Source of the DNA: Gammaproteobacteria bacterium
GTDB lineage: Bacteria > Gemmatimonadota > Gemmatimonadetes > Longimicrobiales > Gaopeijiaceae
Reading direction: 5' to 3'
Assembly (NCBI GenBank): GCA_028821195.1
Contig: JAPPHB010000015.1
Span: forward strand, 1 to 64,000
Length of the DNA: 64,000 nucleotides
The notes below the pieces were generated by a model. That model saw only the letters and a program-made list of their open reading frames with translations. It searched no databases and was not told the origin of the DNA. Shown here one piece after another: positions 24,977 through 33,899 of this stretch. The translations under genes were made by a program, and so were the position numbers. Within the stretch, counting starts at the first letter, position 1; every line of letters starts with the position of its first letter.

Positions 24977-25624
24977 TCACCCCAACCGATCCTCCCCGAG
25001 ACCCTGCCAGATCACATAGGAGTACGCGACCGGAATCGTGACCATGGCGAGGAACACGAGCGCCGAAGCCCACAGTCGCGCGGGATGGGGCAGGAAGCCG
25101 GTGGCCACGAACAGGAGGCCGGCGAACGCACACGTGTAGGCGCCGAGTTGGTGAGTCCGTCGCCAGACCGTGTCGTTCGAAAGGGTCCAGGGTGTCCGGA
25201 TGCCGGTCCACCAGTTCGGGGAGAGGCGGGGCAGGATCGGGCTGATTCCCGCGAACAGGAGGCCCATTCCGACGAGCATCGCCTGCACCGGGTCGACATC
25301 CCATCCGACACCAAGCGCCAGCACGAGAACGTGCGCGGCCGCCAGGAAGATCAGAACAAGGTTGCACAGCAGCCAGTAGCTCCTCCGGAACTCCGCGTAG
25401 CGGCGGCGGCGCGGGTCGATGCGCGGCAGACCGAGGAAGAGGAGCAAGACGCCGACCCCGACGAACACCATGAGAAACGCGCCGAGGGCCTTCGGCATGG
25501 TGCTGTCGGGCTCGCCGGCCAGATTCCAATGGATCGGGATTTCAGCGGGGAGCGCGGGGAGGACCAGGACGGAAAAGACCGCCATCCCGGCCACGATCAG
25601 GAGTCCGAACCACTTGCGGGTCAT
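24977..25624 (-). CDS. SdpI/DUF1648 family membrane protein
   Basis: The 215-residue protein has six or so membrane segments. The N-terminus shows the DUF1648 pattern (LPALPAEIPIHWNLAGEPD), and the C-terminal half the SdpI pattern (LPRLSPNWWTGIRTPWTLSNDTVW...HQLG). SdpI in Bacillus gives immunity to the SdpC toxin, but most homologues have no known toxin partner and none is visible here. The usual adjacent ArsR-type repressor is also absent. The ATG at 25624 begins the first helix. It lies 108 bp upstream of the selenoprotein gene on the same strand, so they may share a transcript. Confidence 0.85.
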   Translation of the reverse strand: MTRKWFGLLIVAGMAVFSVLVLPALPAEIPIHWNLAGEPDSTMPKALGAFLMVFVGVGVLLLFLGLPRIDPRRRRYAEFRRSYWLLCNLVLIFLAAAHVLVLALGVGWDVDPVQAMLVGMGLLFAGISPILPRLSPNWWTGIRTPWTLSNDTVWRRTHQLGAYTCAFAGLLFVATGFLPHPARLWASALVFLAMVTIPVAYSYVIWQGLGEDRLG

Positions 25625-25694
25625 CTCACACCTCCGGCAGGCGCCTGAACCTGTCTTGCCGCTGCCACATCCGATTCACGCTTCACGTCGCCCG

Positions 25695-27695
25695 CTACAT
25701 CCCCTGCCCATCCCCGTACTCGATCTCCGTCACCAGGTATTCCTCGAAGAAGTCCAGCATGTCGTGGAGTTTCTCGATCGTATTGTCGCGCCCATATACA
25801 TAATATCCTTCGCCCGGATAGGCCTTGTATCGCACGATCTTGTAGTGCTGATCGAGCTTGCGGGCGAAGTCCAGGGCTGCGGGAGCCCCGCCTTCCTCGA
25901 GGCGCCAGTCCGCCGCAATACCCTCGCCCTGAATGACGAAGGTGGGCGTCGTCACCTGATGGGCCTTGAATATCGCGGAACTGTTGAGATAGACGTCGCG
26001 GTTCTCCGGATACGGGCCCAGTTCGTACTCGACCAGCTTGATGTGCTGCAGCTCGTGGACCTCGGTGTGGAAGTCGGTCATGTCGCCGTAGCCCGAGAGC
26101 GAGATCGCGGCCTGGAAGACATCCGGGGCGAAGGCCACCGCGGCCATGGTCATGATGCCGCCGTAGCTGGTCCCGGTAACGGCGATCTTGTCGGGGTCCA
26201 CGTAAGGCAGGGTCTTGAGGTAGTCGACGCCCGCCAGCACGTCCTCCAGGTCGCAGTGGCCCCAGCATTCGTTGTTGAGATCCTCGAATTCGAGGCCGTA
26301 GCCGGAGCTGCCGCGGATGTTGGGCATCAGCACGACGTAGCCGCGCTGGGCGAAGAAGTGGACCTGCTGGTGGCGGCGGAACTGGTCGTCGAACTGGGAG
26401 GTGGGGCCGCCGTGGATCCACATCACCCCGGGGAAGCGCTCGCCCGGGGCGGCATCCGGGGGCCGGTGCAGGAAGGCCTCGATGGTGAGCCCGTCGGTGC
26501 TCGGGTAGCGCACCTTGCCGGGCATGTGCAGCGCGTCCGCCGCCCCTTCGGGGATCTCGCTGTGCAGGAGCTGCTTCTCGCCTGACGCGACATCGATGAC
26601 GAAGAGCTCTGCGGGCCGCACCGGGGTCTCGAAGGTGTAGCTGATGCGCGTTCCGTCGGGGGACCATTCGGGGCGGAGCGCCGCGCCCGCGTCCGGGTCC
26701 GCGAGGACCCTGGGTTCGCCGCCGTCGGCCGACACGACGCGGAGGGAATGGACGCCGTCCCGGTTCTCGGTGTAGCTGATCCAGCGGCCGTCGGGGGACC
26801 ACCGGGCATCGCTCTGGTCGTAGCCGGACGCCGCGACGGCGCGCGGATCGCCGCCGGCGCGGGGCACGACCCAGAAGTTCAGCCAGCCGCTCCGTTGGGA
26901 GCGGAAGAGGATGGTCTCACCGTCGGGGGAAACCTGCGCGGCCCCGAACGCCCTGCCGGCGCGGTAGTCGAAAAAGTCCGTGTCCCGAACGACAATGCGC
27001 GGGTTGCCTCCGTCGGGGTCAATCTCGATCACGTCGTGGTCGACCCAGCGGTCGTCCATGCGAACGTAGAGCAGCCGGTCGCCGTCCGGGGTCCAGCTGG
27101 GGTAGCCCTCGTAGAGGGGATCGCCGGACAGACGGTGTACCTTCCCGTCCGGCACCGACACCGTCCAGATGTCCATGTTGCCGAAGCGGTCGCCGGAGAA
27201 GGCGATGCGCCGGCTGTCCGGCGACCACGCCAGTCCGTTGGCGCGCGCGGCCAGCCTGGTGAGCTGCACGTCGGTGGTGACGCGCATGCCGTTGCCTTCC
27301 TCGGCGGGCCAGAGCCAGATCTCCGGCGCACCGCTCTTGTCGGAGGTGTAGGCGATCCAGCGGCCGTCGGGTGACCACACCGGCTGGGGCGCGCCGAGCG
27401 AGCCCACCCCGCTGAGGCTGAGGTCGTCGGAGACCGCGCGGAAGGCGCCGTCCTCCGTGGCGACCGCCCCCAGCCCGCCCCCCGACACGAAGGTGATCAT
27501 CGACCCGTCGGGAGCCCACTGGGGCGAGCGGCTGCCACCGACCGCCGCCCGCAGGTCGACCAGCGCCTCCGCGCTGATGGGGCCCTCGGCCATCGAGCCC
27601 GCCGCACCACCCTCGGCCGCGGGCGCATCCGGGGCGCAGCCCCACCCCGTCCAAACCGTCAGGATCGCCGCCGCAACCAACGTCAACCGTCTCAT
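25695..27695 (-). CDS. S9 family peptidase, lipoprotein
   Basis: The 666-residue protein starts with a lipoprotein signal (LTVWTGWGC), so it is probably membrane-anchored in the periplasm or outer membrane. Repeated WSPDGRWI/YTS units form a TolB-like propeller up to about residue 400. The C-terminal alpha/beta hydrolase has GTSYGG (Ser510) as the nucleophile, with HGGPTSQFD forming the oxyanion region. This is an acylaminoacyl-peptidase-like S9C enzyme. It differs from the S9 enzyme at 3-5 kb in anchoring and in the nucleophile motif. The ATG at 27695 follows a GAGG element and opens the signal peptide; upstream in-frame codons are basic and unlike a signal. Confidence 0.9.
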   Translation of the reverse strand: MRRLTLVAAAILTVWTGWGCAPDAPAAEGGAAGSMAEGPISAEALVDLRAAVGGSRSPQWAPDGSMITFVSGGGLGAVATEDGAFRAVSDDLSLSGVGSLGAPQPVWSPDGRWIAYTSDKSGAPEIWLWPAEEGNGMRVTTDVQLTRLAARANGLAWSPDSRRIAFSGDRFGNMDIWTVSVPDGKVHRLSGDPLYEGYPSWTPDGDRLLYVRMDDRWVDHDVIEIDPDGGNPRIVVRDTDFFDYRAGRAFGAAQVSPDGETILFRSQRSGWLNFWVVPRAGGDPRAVAASGYDQSDARWSPDGRWISYTENRDGVHSLRVVSADGGEPRVLADPDAGAALRPEWSPDGTRISYTFETPVRPAELFVIDVASGEKQLLHSEIPEGAADALHMPGKVRYPSTDGLTIEAFLHRPPDAAPGERFPGVMWIHGGPTSQFDDQFRRHQQVHFFAQRGYVVLMPNIRGSSGYGLEFEDLNNECWGHCDLEDVLAGVDYLKTLPYVDPDKIAVTGTSYGGIMTMAAVAFAPDVFQAAISLSGYGDMTDFHTEVHELQHIKLVEYELGPYPENRDVYLNSSAIFKAHQVTTPTFVIQGEGIAADWRLEEGGAPAALDFARKLDQHYKIVRYKAYPGEGYYVYGRDNTIEKLHDMLDFFEEYLVTEIEYGDGQGM

Positions 27696-27750
27696 CTCTG
27701 CATCCTCGTGTCCATGTGGGACGCGGCGGCGAGTGTAGCCCGACCGGCTC

Positions 27751-28575
27751 CTAACCCGCCCCGCCCCCGCCCGCGCCGACAGACGACAGCGCCCGCTCGC
27801 GCAGCAGTGCATCAACTTCCGTGATCCGCGGCTCGCCCGCCCCCGTGACCTCGATCACCGAGTGGGGCGGCACGACCTGCCATTCCCCGTCCTCATCCAG
27901 GCGCTCCGAGGCGATCAGCGTGCCCCCGGGAGCGAGCGGATGCCGGCGGGCGAAGTACAACGAGTTGGTCTCGTCGAAGTTCGAGGTGCGGATCACGGCG
28001 AGATTCCGCCCGTCGGCCAGGATCATGTTGAGCTTGCAGCGCACGTCCAGCGAGCCCGCGCGCTCCGCGGCCCGCGCCAGCGCCGTTCCGGGCGACGCCC
28101 CCTTCCAAACCTCCGCGATCGCGAGCAGGAAGAGGGTCTCCGTGTCGGATGTCCCCCGGATCTGCGTGTAGAGCTCGTCCGGCAGCGTCGAGCGCAACGC
28201 GCGCATCGCGTGCGTGTGGAACTTGCGCACGTATCCGTTCAGGCCGAAGGACCAGCGCTCGAACACGAACGGGGCCACCTCCCCCCGGTCCAGCGGAATG
28301 CCCGGGCTCGCGCTCCGCACGAGGGCCAGCGAACACGACGAACGCACGGACGAGAGCACATCCTCGAGGTCCGGGTCGTGCCAGATGGGGCGCGCTTCGC
28401 GGATCCGCACCGCGTGGCCGCCGTGATACCAGCCCACGCCATACCCGTCCGCGTTGTGGATCCCGTGGCCCATCTCCCTGGCGTCGTAACTCTGCCGCAC
28501 GAGCGTGTGGCTTCCCCCGAACACGATCGGGCGGACGGGCATTTCATCGCCGGAGTAGCATACGAATCGGCACAA
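27751..28575 (-). CDS. Class II glutamine amidotransferase, EgtC-like
   Basis: The 274-residue protein is an Ntn-type amidohydrolase. Translation probably starts at a TTG (28575) so that the product begins Met-Cys-Arg (MCRFVCYSGD), with Cys2 as the catalytic N-terminal residue. AGGAGAG lies about 8 nt upstream of that TTG. Other family segments are HNADGYGVGWYH, FGLNGYVRKF (the Gln-binding N-G region) and GTSDTETLFLL. EgtC removes glutamate from gamma-glutamyl-hercynylcysteine sulfoxide in ergothioneine synthesis; YafJ-type proteins of unknown role look similar. The egtB-egtD pair is 9 kb away, so EgtC function is plausible but not proven by linkage. Confidence 0.75.
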   Translation of the reverse strand: MCRFVCYSGDEMPVRPIVFGGSHTLVRQSYDAREMGHGIHNADGYGVGWYHGGHAVRIREARPIWHDPDLEDVLSSVRSSCSLALVRSASPGIPLDRGEVAPFVFERWSFGLNGYVRKFHTHAMRALRSTLPDELYTQIRGTSDTETLFLLAIAEVWKGASPGTALARAAERAGSLDVRCKLNMILADGRNLAVIRTSNFDETNSLYFARRHPLAPGGTLIASERLDEDGEWQVVPPHSVIEVTGAGEPRITEVDALLRERALSSVGAGGGGAG

Positions 28576-28654
28576 GGCGCTTGTCTCTCCTTCGGAAGAT
28601 GATGGGTGGGTGCCTTCGAAGATGAAGGTTTGCCGGGGATGCGGCGCGTGCAAC

Positions 28655-29677
28655 TCAGGGCGGTGCGGCACCCCCGGCGCGCTCCGGGGCGAGGATGTCC
28701 GCAAGCAGGCTCGAGTCCACGTTGCCGCCCGAGACGATCACTCCCGCCGGGCCGCCGCCAAGGTCGGGGATACGCCCGCACAGGAGCGCGGCCACCCCGG
28801 CCGCCCCGGCGGGCTCCACCACCATCTTGGCGGTCTCCGCGAGCGCGCGCACGGCCGCGGTGATCTCGGCGTCGCTCACCCGCACGACGCCGTCCACCAG
28901 GGTGAGCACATGCCGGTAGGTGACTTCGCCCGCCATGGGCGGGGCGAGTCCGTCGGCAACCGAGCGGACGCGCTCCAGACGGGCCGGCCGCCCGATGCGC
29001 AGGCTCTCGGACATGGCTGCGGCCCCGTGCGGTTCCACGCCGAAGATGCGAAGGTCGGGGTGCAGGCGCCTCATGGCCGCGGCCACCCCGGCGATCAGGC
29101 CGCCGCCCCCCACCGGCACCACCACGACGTCCAGGTCCACGGCCTGCTCGGCGAGCTCGAGCCCGGTGGTGCCGTGGCCGGCGATCACGGCGGGGTCGTC
29201 GAAGGGGTGGGTGAAAAGCATCCCCCGGTCGCGCGCCAGCGACTCCGCCAGCGCAAAAGCCTGGTGCACGTCGTCGGCGACGACCACCTCCGCTCCGTAG
29301 CCGGCGCTTGCCCGCGCCTTGGTCTCGGAGGCGCCTGCCGGCATGACCACGGCGCACGGCACATCCACGCATCCCGCCGCCCACGCCAGTGCCTGCGCAT
29401 GGTTCCCCGCCGATACCGTAACCACGCCGCGGCGGGCCGCCTGACCGGCGACCAGCACCTTGTTGAGCGCCCCACGCACCTTGAAGGAGCCGGTCTTCTG
29501 CAGGCTCTCCATCTTCAAGCGAAGCGGGATGCCCGCCTGGTTGCTCAAGCGCCGCGACGACAGCACCGGAGTCCGGTGCAGCCGGGCGCCGATGCGGGCC
29601 CGGGCCTCCTGGACGGCGTCCAGCGTTACGAGCGGTTCGATTCCCGAACCCGGGAGGGTGGGGGACACAAGTGACAA
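28655..29677 (-). CDS. Threonine/serine dehydratase (threonine ammonia-lyase type)
   Basis: The protein of about 340 residues is a fold-type II PLP enzyme. The PLP lysine is in KTGSFKVRGALNK, the phosphate loop is VPVGGGGLIAGVA, and SAGNHAQALAWAA is the substrate-side Asn loop. Such enzymes convert threonine to 2-oxobutyrate and ammonia, or serine to pyruvate. There is no C-terminal ACT regulatory domain, so it resembles catabolic TdcB or serine racemase-like members rather than feedback-controlled IlvA. The start is uncertain: a TTG at 29677 or a GTG at 29668 both fit. The TTGTCAG motif pair lies immediately upstream. Confidence 0.87.
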   Translation of the reverse strand: MSLVSPTLPGSGIEPLVTLDAVQEARARIGARLHRTPVLSSRRLSNQAGIPLRLKMESLQKTGSFKVRGALNKVLVAGQAARRGVVTVSAGNHAQALAWAAGCVDVPCAVVMPAGASETKARASAGYGAEVVVADDVHQAFALAESLARDRGMLFTHPFDDPAVIAGHGTTGLELAEQAVDLDVVVVPVGGGGLIAGVAAAMRRLHPDLRIFGVEPHGAAAMSESLRIGRPARLERVRSVADGLAPPMAGEVTYRHVLTLVDGVVRVSDAEITAAVRALAETAKMVVEPAGAAGVAALLCGRIPDLGGGPAGVIVSGGNVDSSLLADILAPERAGGAAPP

Positions 29678-29681
29678 TTTA

Positions 29682-29709
29682 CTGACAACATGATGTCATT
29701 TACTGACGA
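29682..29709. promoter_or_regulatory. TTGTCAG-N14 paired motif (copy B)
   Basis: On the plus strand CTGACAA (29682) and CTGACGA (29703) start 21 bp apart; the minus-strand reading is TCGTCAG then TTGTCAG. It sits in the gap between the divergent dehydratase and outer-membrane protein genes, where an operator is expected. A further TTGTCA lies 11 bp from the first. Copies with the same spacing are at 5237 and 49007. Confidence 0.5.
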
Positions 29710-29745
29710 TATGACCCCGACCGACTGAGCGCTGATGAAGAGGGC

Positions 29746-29774
29746 TGGCGCGCCGGCCTGGGACCGGCGCGCCA
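29746..29774. other. Perfect 11-bp GC-rich hairpin in a divergent promoter gap
   Basis: Arms TGGCGCGCCGG and CCGGCGCGCCA surround a 7-nt loop. The hairpin lies between the dehydratase start and the outer-membrane protein start, within the probable 5' leader of the latter. No T-run follows. It may be an RNA structure in the leader or a protein-binding dyad. Confidence 0.5.
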
Positions 29775-29878
29775 ATCGAGGATGATGCGCCACGTCCGGC
29801 GCGCGCGCCAGTGAGTGAAGGGCTGCCCATCCGCGCCTCCGTGGGAACAACCGCCGTCTGGTGGGATACTTGCGGCGC

Positions 29879-32116
29879 ATGCCCCGACGCCAGCTGCCGC
29901 CACGACTCCCGCTCGTCCTCGCGCTGACGTGGCTCGCGCTCGATCCGACTCCGCAGCCCGCCGCAGCCCAAGGCCTCTATTTCGACCCCGGCACCCCGCT
30001 TGAGACCGGGCTGGTGCAGAGGGTATTCGTCGGGCCCCACTTCACGGACGCGTTCGCGGGCAGCCTCCTGCCGGTTGGCCGGGACCGCGACCAGTGGACT
30101 CCGTTCTCGTTCCCCTACGGCCTCGAGCCTACCTCCCGCGGCGACTCGGCGGGTACCGAAGCGACGCTGTTCGGGGGTGGGCGGGCGCTCGCGGGCGGAC
30201 GGTTCCGGCATGCCGACCGGGTTGCGGGCGGCGCTCTCTTCGAGGCGGCCGGCCACTACCTGCGCGGCACCGACTGGCCGTTCGCGGACCCGGTCGAGGC
30301 ACGGCTGCGTGAAGGCAGCGCGCTGCTCCCGGCGCGCGACGACCAGTTGGAGCGTTGGGGCGCCGCGGTCCGCTACGACCTGCGCCCGGACGACCCCGAC
30401 GGCTGGGTCTTCGAGGGTGGCCTGGACCGCCTGCGCGGCAACCAGCTCACCGAGGTCGGCGCAGCCTACGCCCGCAGCTGGACCCGCTGGCACGGCCGGG
30501 CCCGCTACCGCGAAGGGAGCCTGTCCGCCGACGCCCAGGTGCGGGGACGCGGAGCGGGGGAAGCCGTGTTCTACCGCACCGCCCGGGACATCGAAGACCG
30601 GTCGCTCTTCTTCGCCGGCCACATCGGCCACTCGGCCCGCCTCGCCGGCCGGCACAACCTTCGGTATGGACTGGATCTCCGCGGCGTCCGTCCCTCCACG
30701 GACGGCACGGTGACCGGCGTCCACGAAAACGCGGACGGCATCCTGGTCGCCGGTGGCTACCTCGACTCCGTCGTCCGCATCGCCAGCCGGCTGGACCTGG
30801 CCACGATCGTGCAACTCGAACGCCATTCCCGTGTCGACGGTCTCGGTGTCTCGCCCTTCGCGAGCCTGATCTTCAGGCCCGCACGCGGCCACAGCTTCTT
30901 CGTGACGGGCGCGCGCGCTGCACTCATGCCTTCGGCGGACCACCTCCTGTTGGATGTCGGCGCGGGGAGAATGACGGCCGGCGTGCTCATCTACAACGTT
31001 CTGGCGCGCGGCGTCCCGCAGGGCGGCTTCACCTTCAACGACCGCTGCCCCGGAGGCTTCGGGGGCATGTGCATGCGCTCGCCGCTCGCGCCCGGCGAGA
31101 GGCTGCCGGCGGATCCGGCGGTGCTCTGGAATACGCTGGTGGAGATCGCGGCGGCCAGCGATCCCCTGGCACTCGGACCCCTGCGGCCGTTCTTCAGAGA
31201 CCCGGAGCCGGGAGAACTCCCGCCGCGGCTCCTCCTCTTCAATCAGAAGGAGTGGGCAGCCGGCCGGCCTCCCTTCCTGGGCGAGGAGGTGCTGGGTCGT
31301 CCCATCGGCGTGGACCCCATCGATCCGCTCCAGCCCAGCATCGTCAACTCGCTGTCGCTGCAGTACCGGCTCGAGGTCGGCGGGCGGGGCCGCATCTCGG
31401 CGGCAGTCGGGCGGTCCTCCATGGACAACTTCATCGGCCCGCTCCGGGTCGAGACTCCGACCGTCTTCTTCGAGCCCGCATCCACGCGCGCGTTCATCGA
31501 GAAGCGCGTGGAGCCGATGGTCAGGCAGGGGATCGTCTTTCCCGCGCTGCGGGAGCTGCTGATTCACGACCTCACCAACCTGGTGCTGCAGCTGCCCGTC
31601 GGCACGATCATGCCGGACCAGGTGACGACCCCGGGCCTGCTGCTTACCTATCGAAACTACGGCAGGGTCGACTTCTCGACCGCGGGTCTCTCGGCGGAAG
31701 TATCGCTAACCCCCGCGCTCTCCCTCGAGGGCACGCATGCGCACATCAGCGAGCAGTGCTTCGACTTCGTGGAGGATTCCGCAACCGACTGCTCGGACCT
31801 GGAGGACATCTCCCTCAATCTGCCGAAGACGAAGAGCAGCTTTTCGATTCGGTATGAAGGGGCGGAATCGGGCTATTCCGCGGAAGCGCGCATGCGACGC
31901 CAGCGCGGCTTCTACGCCAACGCCGGCGTATATGCCGGGGACGTGGAGGGGTACACGGTGGTCGATGCGCAGGTCGGTTTTCCGGTTCCGGGTCTGCCGC
32001 GCGCCAGTGCCGCGCTCATCGGCACCAACCTCCTCGACGACCGTCACCAGGAGTTCATCGGGGCGCCCGAGATCGGCCGCCTGCTGGTGGCCAGCCTCAC
32101 TTATGCCTTCCGTTGA
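29879..32116 (+). CDS. Outer-membrane beta-barrel protein, TonB-receptor-like without plug
   Basis: The 745-residue exported protein starts with a signal peptide ending near PQPAAAQG. The rest is rich in alternating beta-strands, such as GWVFEGGLDRLRGNQLTEV and YSAEARMRRQRGFYANAGVYAG. It ends in a TonB-receptor-like close: YTVVDAQVGFPVPGL, TNLLDDRHQEFIGAPEIGRLLVASLTYAFR-type strand signals. I see neither a TonB plug domain nor a CarboxypepD-like N-terminal domain, so it may be a plugless barrel or a reduced receptor. Its ligand is unknown. The ATG at 29879 directly opens the signal peptide; a GTG at 29861 is an alternative. It diverges from the dehydratase gene across a 201-bp gap. Confidence 0.72.
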   Translation: MPRRQLPPRLPLVLALTWLALDPTPQPAAAQGLYFDPGTPLETGLVQRVFVGPHFTDAFAGSLLPVGRDRDQWTPFSFPYGLEPTSRGDSAGTEATLFGGGRALAGGRFRHADRVAGGALFEAAGHYLRGTDWPFADPVEARLREGSALLPARDDQLERWGAAVRYDLRPDDPDGWVFEGGLDRLRGNQLTEVGAAYARSWTRWHGRARYREGSLSADAQVRGRGAGEAVFYRTARDIEDRSLFFAGHIGHSARLAGRHNLRYGLDLRGVRPSTDGTVTGVHENADGILVAGGYLDSVVRIASRLDLATIVQLERHSRVDGLGVSPFASLIFRPARGHSFFVTGARAALMPSADHLLLDVGAGRMTAGVLIYNVLARGVPQGGFTFNDRCPGGFGGMCMRSPLAPGERLPADPAVLWNTLVEIAAASDPLALGPLRPFFRDPEPGELPPRLLLFNQKEWAAGRPPFLGEEVLGRPIGVDPIDPLQPSIVNSLSLQYRLEVGGRGRISAAVGRSSMDNFIGPLRVETPTVFFEPASTRAFIEKRVEPMVRQGIVFPALRELLIHDLTNLVLQLPVGTIMPDQVTTPGLLLTYRNYGRVDFSTAGLSAEVSLTPALSLEGTHAHISEQCFDFVEDSATDCSDLEDISLNLPKTKSSFSIRYEGAESGYSAEARMRRQRGFYANAGVYAGDVEGYTVVDAQVGFPVPGLPRASAALIGTNLLDDRHQEFIGAPEIGRLLVASLTYAFR

Positions 32117-32195
32117 ATGTGCGCCCGTGGTAACGTTTGCGCGTGGCCGGAAGCGGGGTCCGGCCTTTCGCGAGCCACACCCCCGGAGTCCGGCC

Positions 32196-32645
32196 TTGAG
32201 CGAGTTCACCACACTGAGATGCGCGTTCTGCCGCTCCCTGAACCGGATCGGCCTTGCCGAGGCGCGAACCGGGCCGACGTGCGGGAGCTGCTCGCGGCCC
32301 ATCCTCATCGATCGGCCCGTCAAGGTCGAGGCCGAGGATTTCGAGGCCACCGTGCTCGGGGCGGGCGTGCCGGTGCTCGCGGACTTCTACGCGGACTGGT
32401 GCGGTCCCTGCAAGCTGGTCGTGCCCCTTCTGGACGAGATCGCGGCGGCGGAGCGGGGGAGACTCCTGGTCGTGAAGATCGACAGCGACCGCTCGGTCGA
32501 GCAGTGCCAGCACTACGCCATCCGCAGCGTGCCGACCATCCTGCTGTTCCGGGACGGGGAGGAGATCGGCCGCAGCCTTGGCTTCGAGCCGGAGGTCATT
32601 CGCGGGTTCGTCCGCGAGGCCGTGGGAGCCGAGGCCAGCGCCTAG
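32196..32645 (+). CDS. Thioredoxin with N-terminal zinc motif (TrxC type)
   Basis: The 149-residue protein has an N-terminal Cys4 zinc site (CAFC...CGSC) followed by a thioredoxin fold with active site DWCGPCKLV and cis-Pro loop IRSVPTILLFRDG. This is the layout of thioredoxin 2 (TrxC), a cytoplasmic disulfide reductase whose zinc finger tunes redox behaviour. I chose a TTG start at 32196, about 7 nt after CGGAGT, because it places the Cys4 motif close to the N-terminus; the frame stays open further upstream but would run into the preceding gene. It lies 55 bp before argG. Confidence 0.87.
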   Translation: MSEFTTLRCAFCRSLNRIGLAEARTGPTCGSCSRPILIDRPVKVEAEDFEATVLGAGVPVLADFYADWCGPCKLVVPLLDEIAAAERGRLLVVKIDSDRSVEQCQHYAIRSVPTILLFRDGEEIGRSLGFEPEVIRGFVREAVGAEASA

Positions 32646-32699
32646 CGAGCCGCTTCCGCGGCGCGGATTCATCCACGGACTGCCAGTGAGAGAAACACC

Positions 32700-33899
32700 A
32701 TGGCAATGAGGGTGGCGCTCGCCTATTCCGGCGGGCTCGATACGTCGGTCATCGCCCGGTGGCTGATCGAACACTACGAGGCGGAAGTGGTCTGCGTGGC
32801 GGTCGACGTAGGCCAGCCGGGAGGGCTTGCCGGGCTGCGGGAGAAGGCCCTCGCCACCGGCGCCGTGGCCTTCCACGGGGTGGATGCGCGCCAGGACTTC
32901 GTGTCCTCCTACGTCTGGCCGACGCTCCGTGCCGGGGCGGTCTATGGTCGCAAGTATCTGCTGGGAACCTCGATGGCGCGGCCGCTCATCGCGCGCCGGC
33001 AGGTGGAGGTGGCGCGGGCCGCGGGCGCGAACGCCATATCGCACGGATGCACCGGGAAGGGCAACGACCAGGTGCGCTTCGAGCTCACCTACCGCGCGCT
33101 CGCCCCGGAGCTCGAGGTCATCGCCCCCTGGCGCGAGTGGGACATCGCTTCGCGTGAAGACGCCCTCGCCTATGCGCGCTTGCGGGGCATCGATCTGACG
33201 GGCGTCGACGAGGAGAAGCTCTATTCCTGCGACGAGAATCTCTGGCACATCTCCTACGAGGGCGGCCCGCTCGAGGACCCCACCTTCGAGCCCGAGAAGG
33301 AGATGTTCCTGTGGACGGTGTCGCCGATGGACGCGCCCGACGACGCGGAGCGCGTGGAGGTCGGGTTCGAGGAAGGGTACCCTGTTTCCGTCAACGGGGA
33401 ACGGCTGGACCCGGCGGAGCTTCTCAAGGCGCTTAACGCCGCCGGCAGCCGGCACGGGGTCGGGCGCGCCGACATCGTGGAGGACCGGCTGGTCGGCATG
33501 AAGTCCCGGGGCGTCTACGAGACCCCTGGCGGCACCATCCTGTACGCGGCCCTGAAGGAGCTTGAAGAGCTGACGCTGCACCGGCGCTCCATCGCCCTGA
33601 AGGACCTCGTGGCGGACCGGTACGCGGACCTGGTCTACGAGGGGCGCTGGTGGACACCGGAGCGCGAGGCCATCGACGCGCTGGTGGATGTGCTGCTGCG
33701 GCGGGTGACGGGCAGCGTAACGATGGAACTGTACAAGGGATCGGCGCGCAGCGTGTCCCGCACCAGCCCGAGATCGCTCTACGACGGCGATCTGGCTTCC
33801 TTCGGCGAATCCGGCTCCGGCGACTACGATCAAAGCGACGCCGCCGGCTTCATCAGGCTCTTCAGCCTTTCACTGGAATACCCGGAGGCGGGGGAGTGA
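32700..33899 (+). CDS. argG: Argininosuccinate synthase
   Basis: ArgG condenses citrulline and aspartate with ATP in arginine synthesis. The 399-residue protein shows the N-type ATP pyrophosphatase P-loop AYSGGLDTSV, then GRKYLLGTSMARPLIA, HGCTGKGNDQVRFEL and EEKLYSCDENLWH, all hallmark segments. Length is normal for the family. The ATG at 32700 lies downstream of an AGAGAAA element. Its stop overlaps the GTG of argH by four bases (GTGA), so the last two arginine enzymes are coupled. Confidence 0.96.
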   Translation: MAMRVALAYSGGLDTSVIARWLIEHYEAEVVCVAVDVGQPGGLAGLREKALATGAVAFHGVDARQDFVSSYVWPTLRAGAVYGRKYLLGTSMARPLIARRQVEVARAAGANAISHGCTGKGNDQVRFELTYRALAPELEVIAPWREWDIASREDALAYARLRGIDLTGVDEEKLYSCDENLWHISYEGGPLEDPTFEPEKEMFLWTVSPMDAPDDAERVEVGFEEGYPVSVNGERLDPAELLKALNAAGSRHGVGRADIVEDRLVGMKSRGVYETPGGTILYAALKELEELTLHRRSIALKDLVADRYADLVYEGRWWTPEREAIDALVDVLLRRVTGSVTMELYKGSARSVSRTSPRSLYDGDLASFGESGSGDYDQSDAAGFIRLFSLSLEYPEAGE

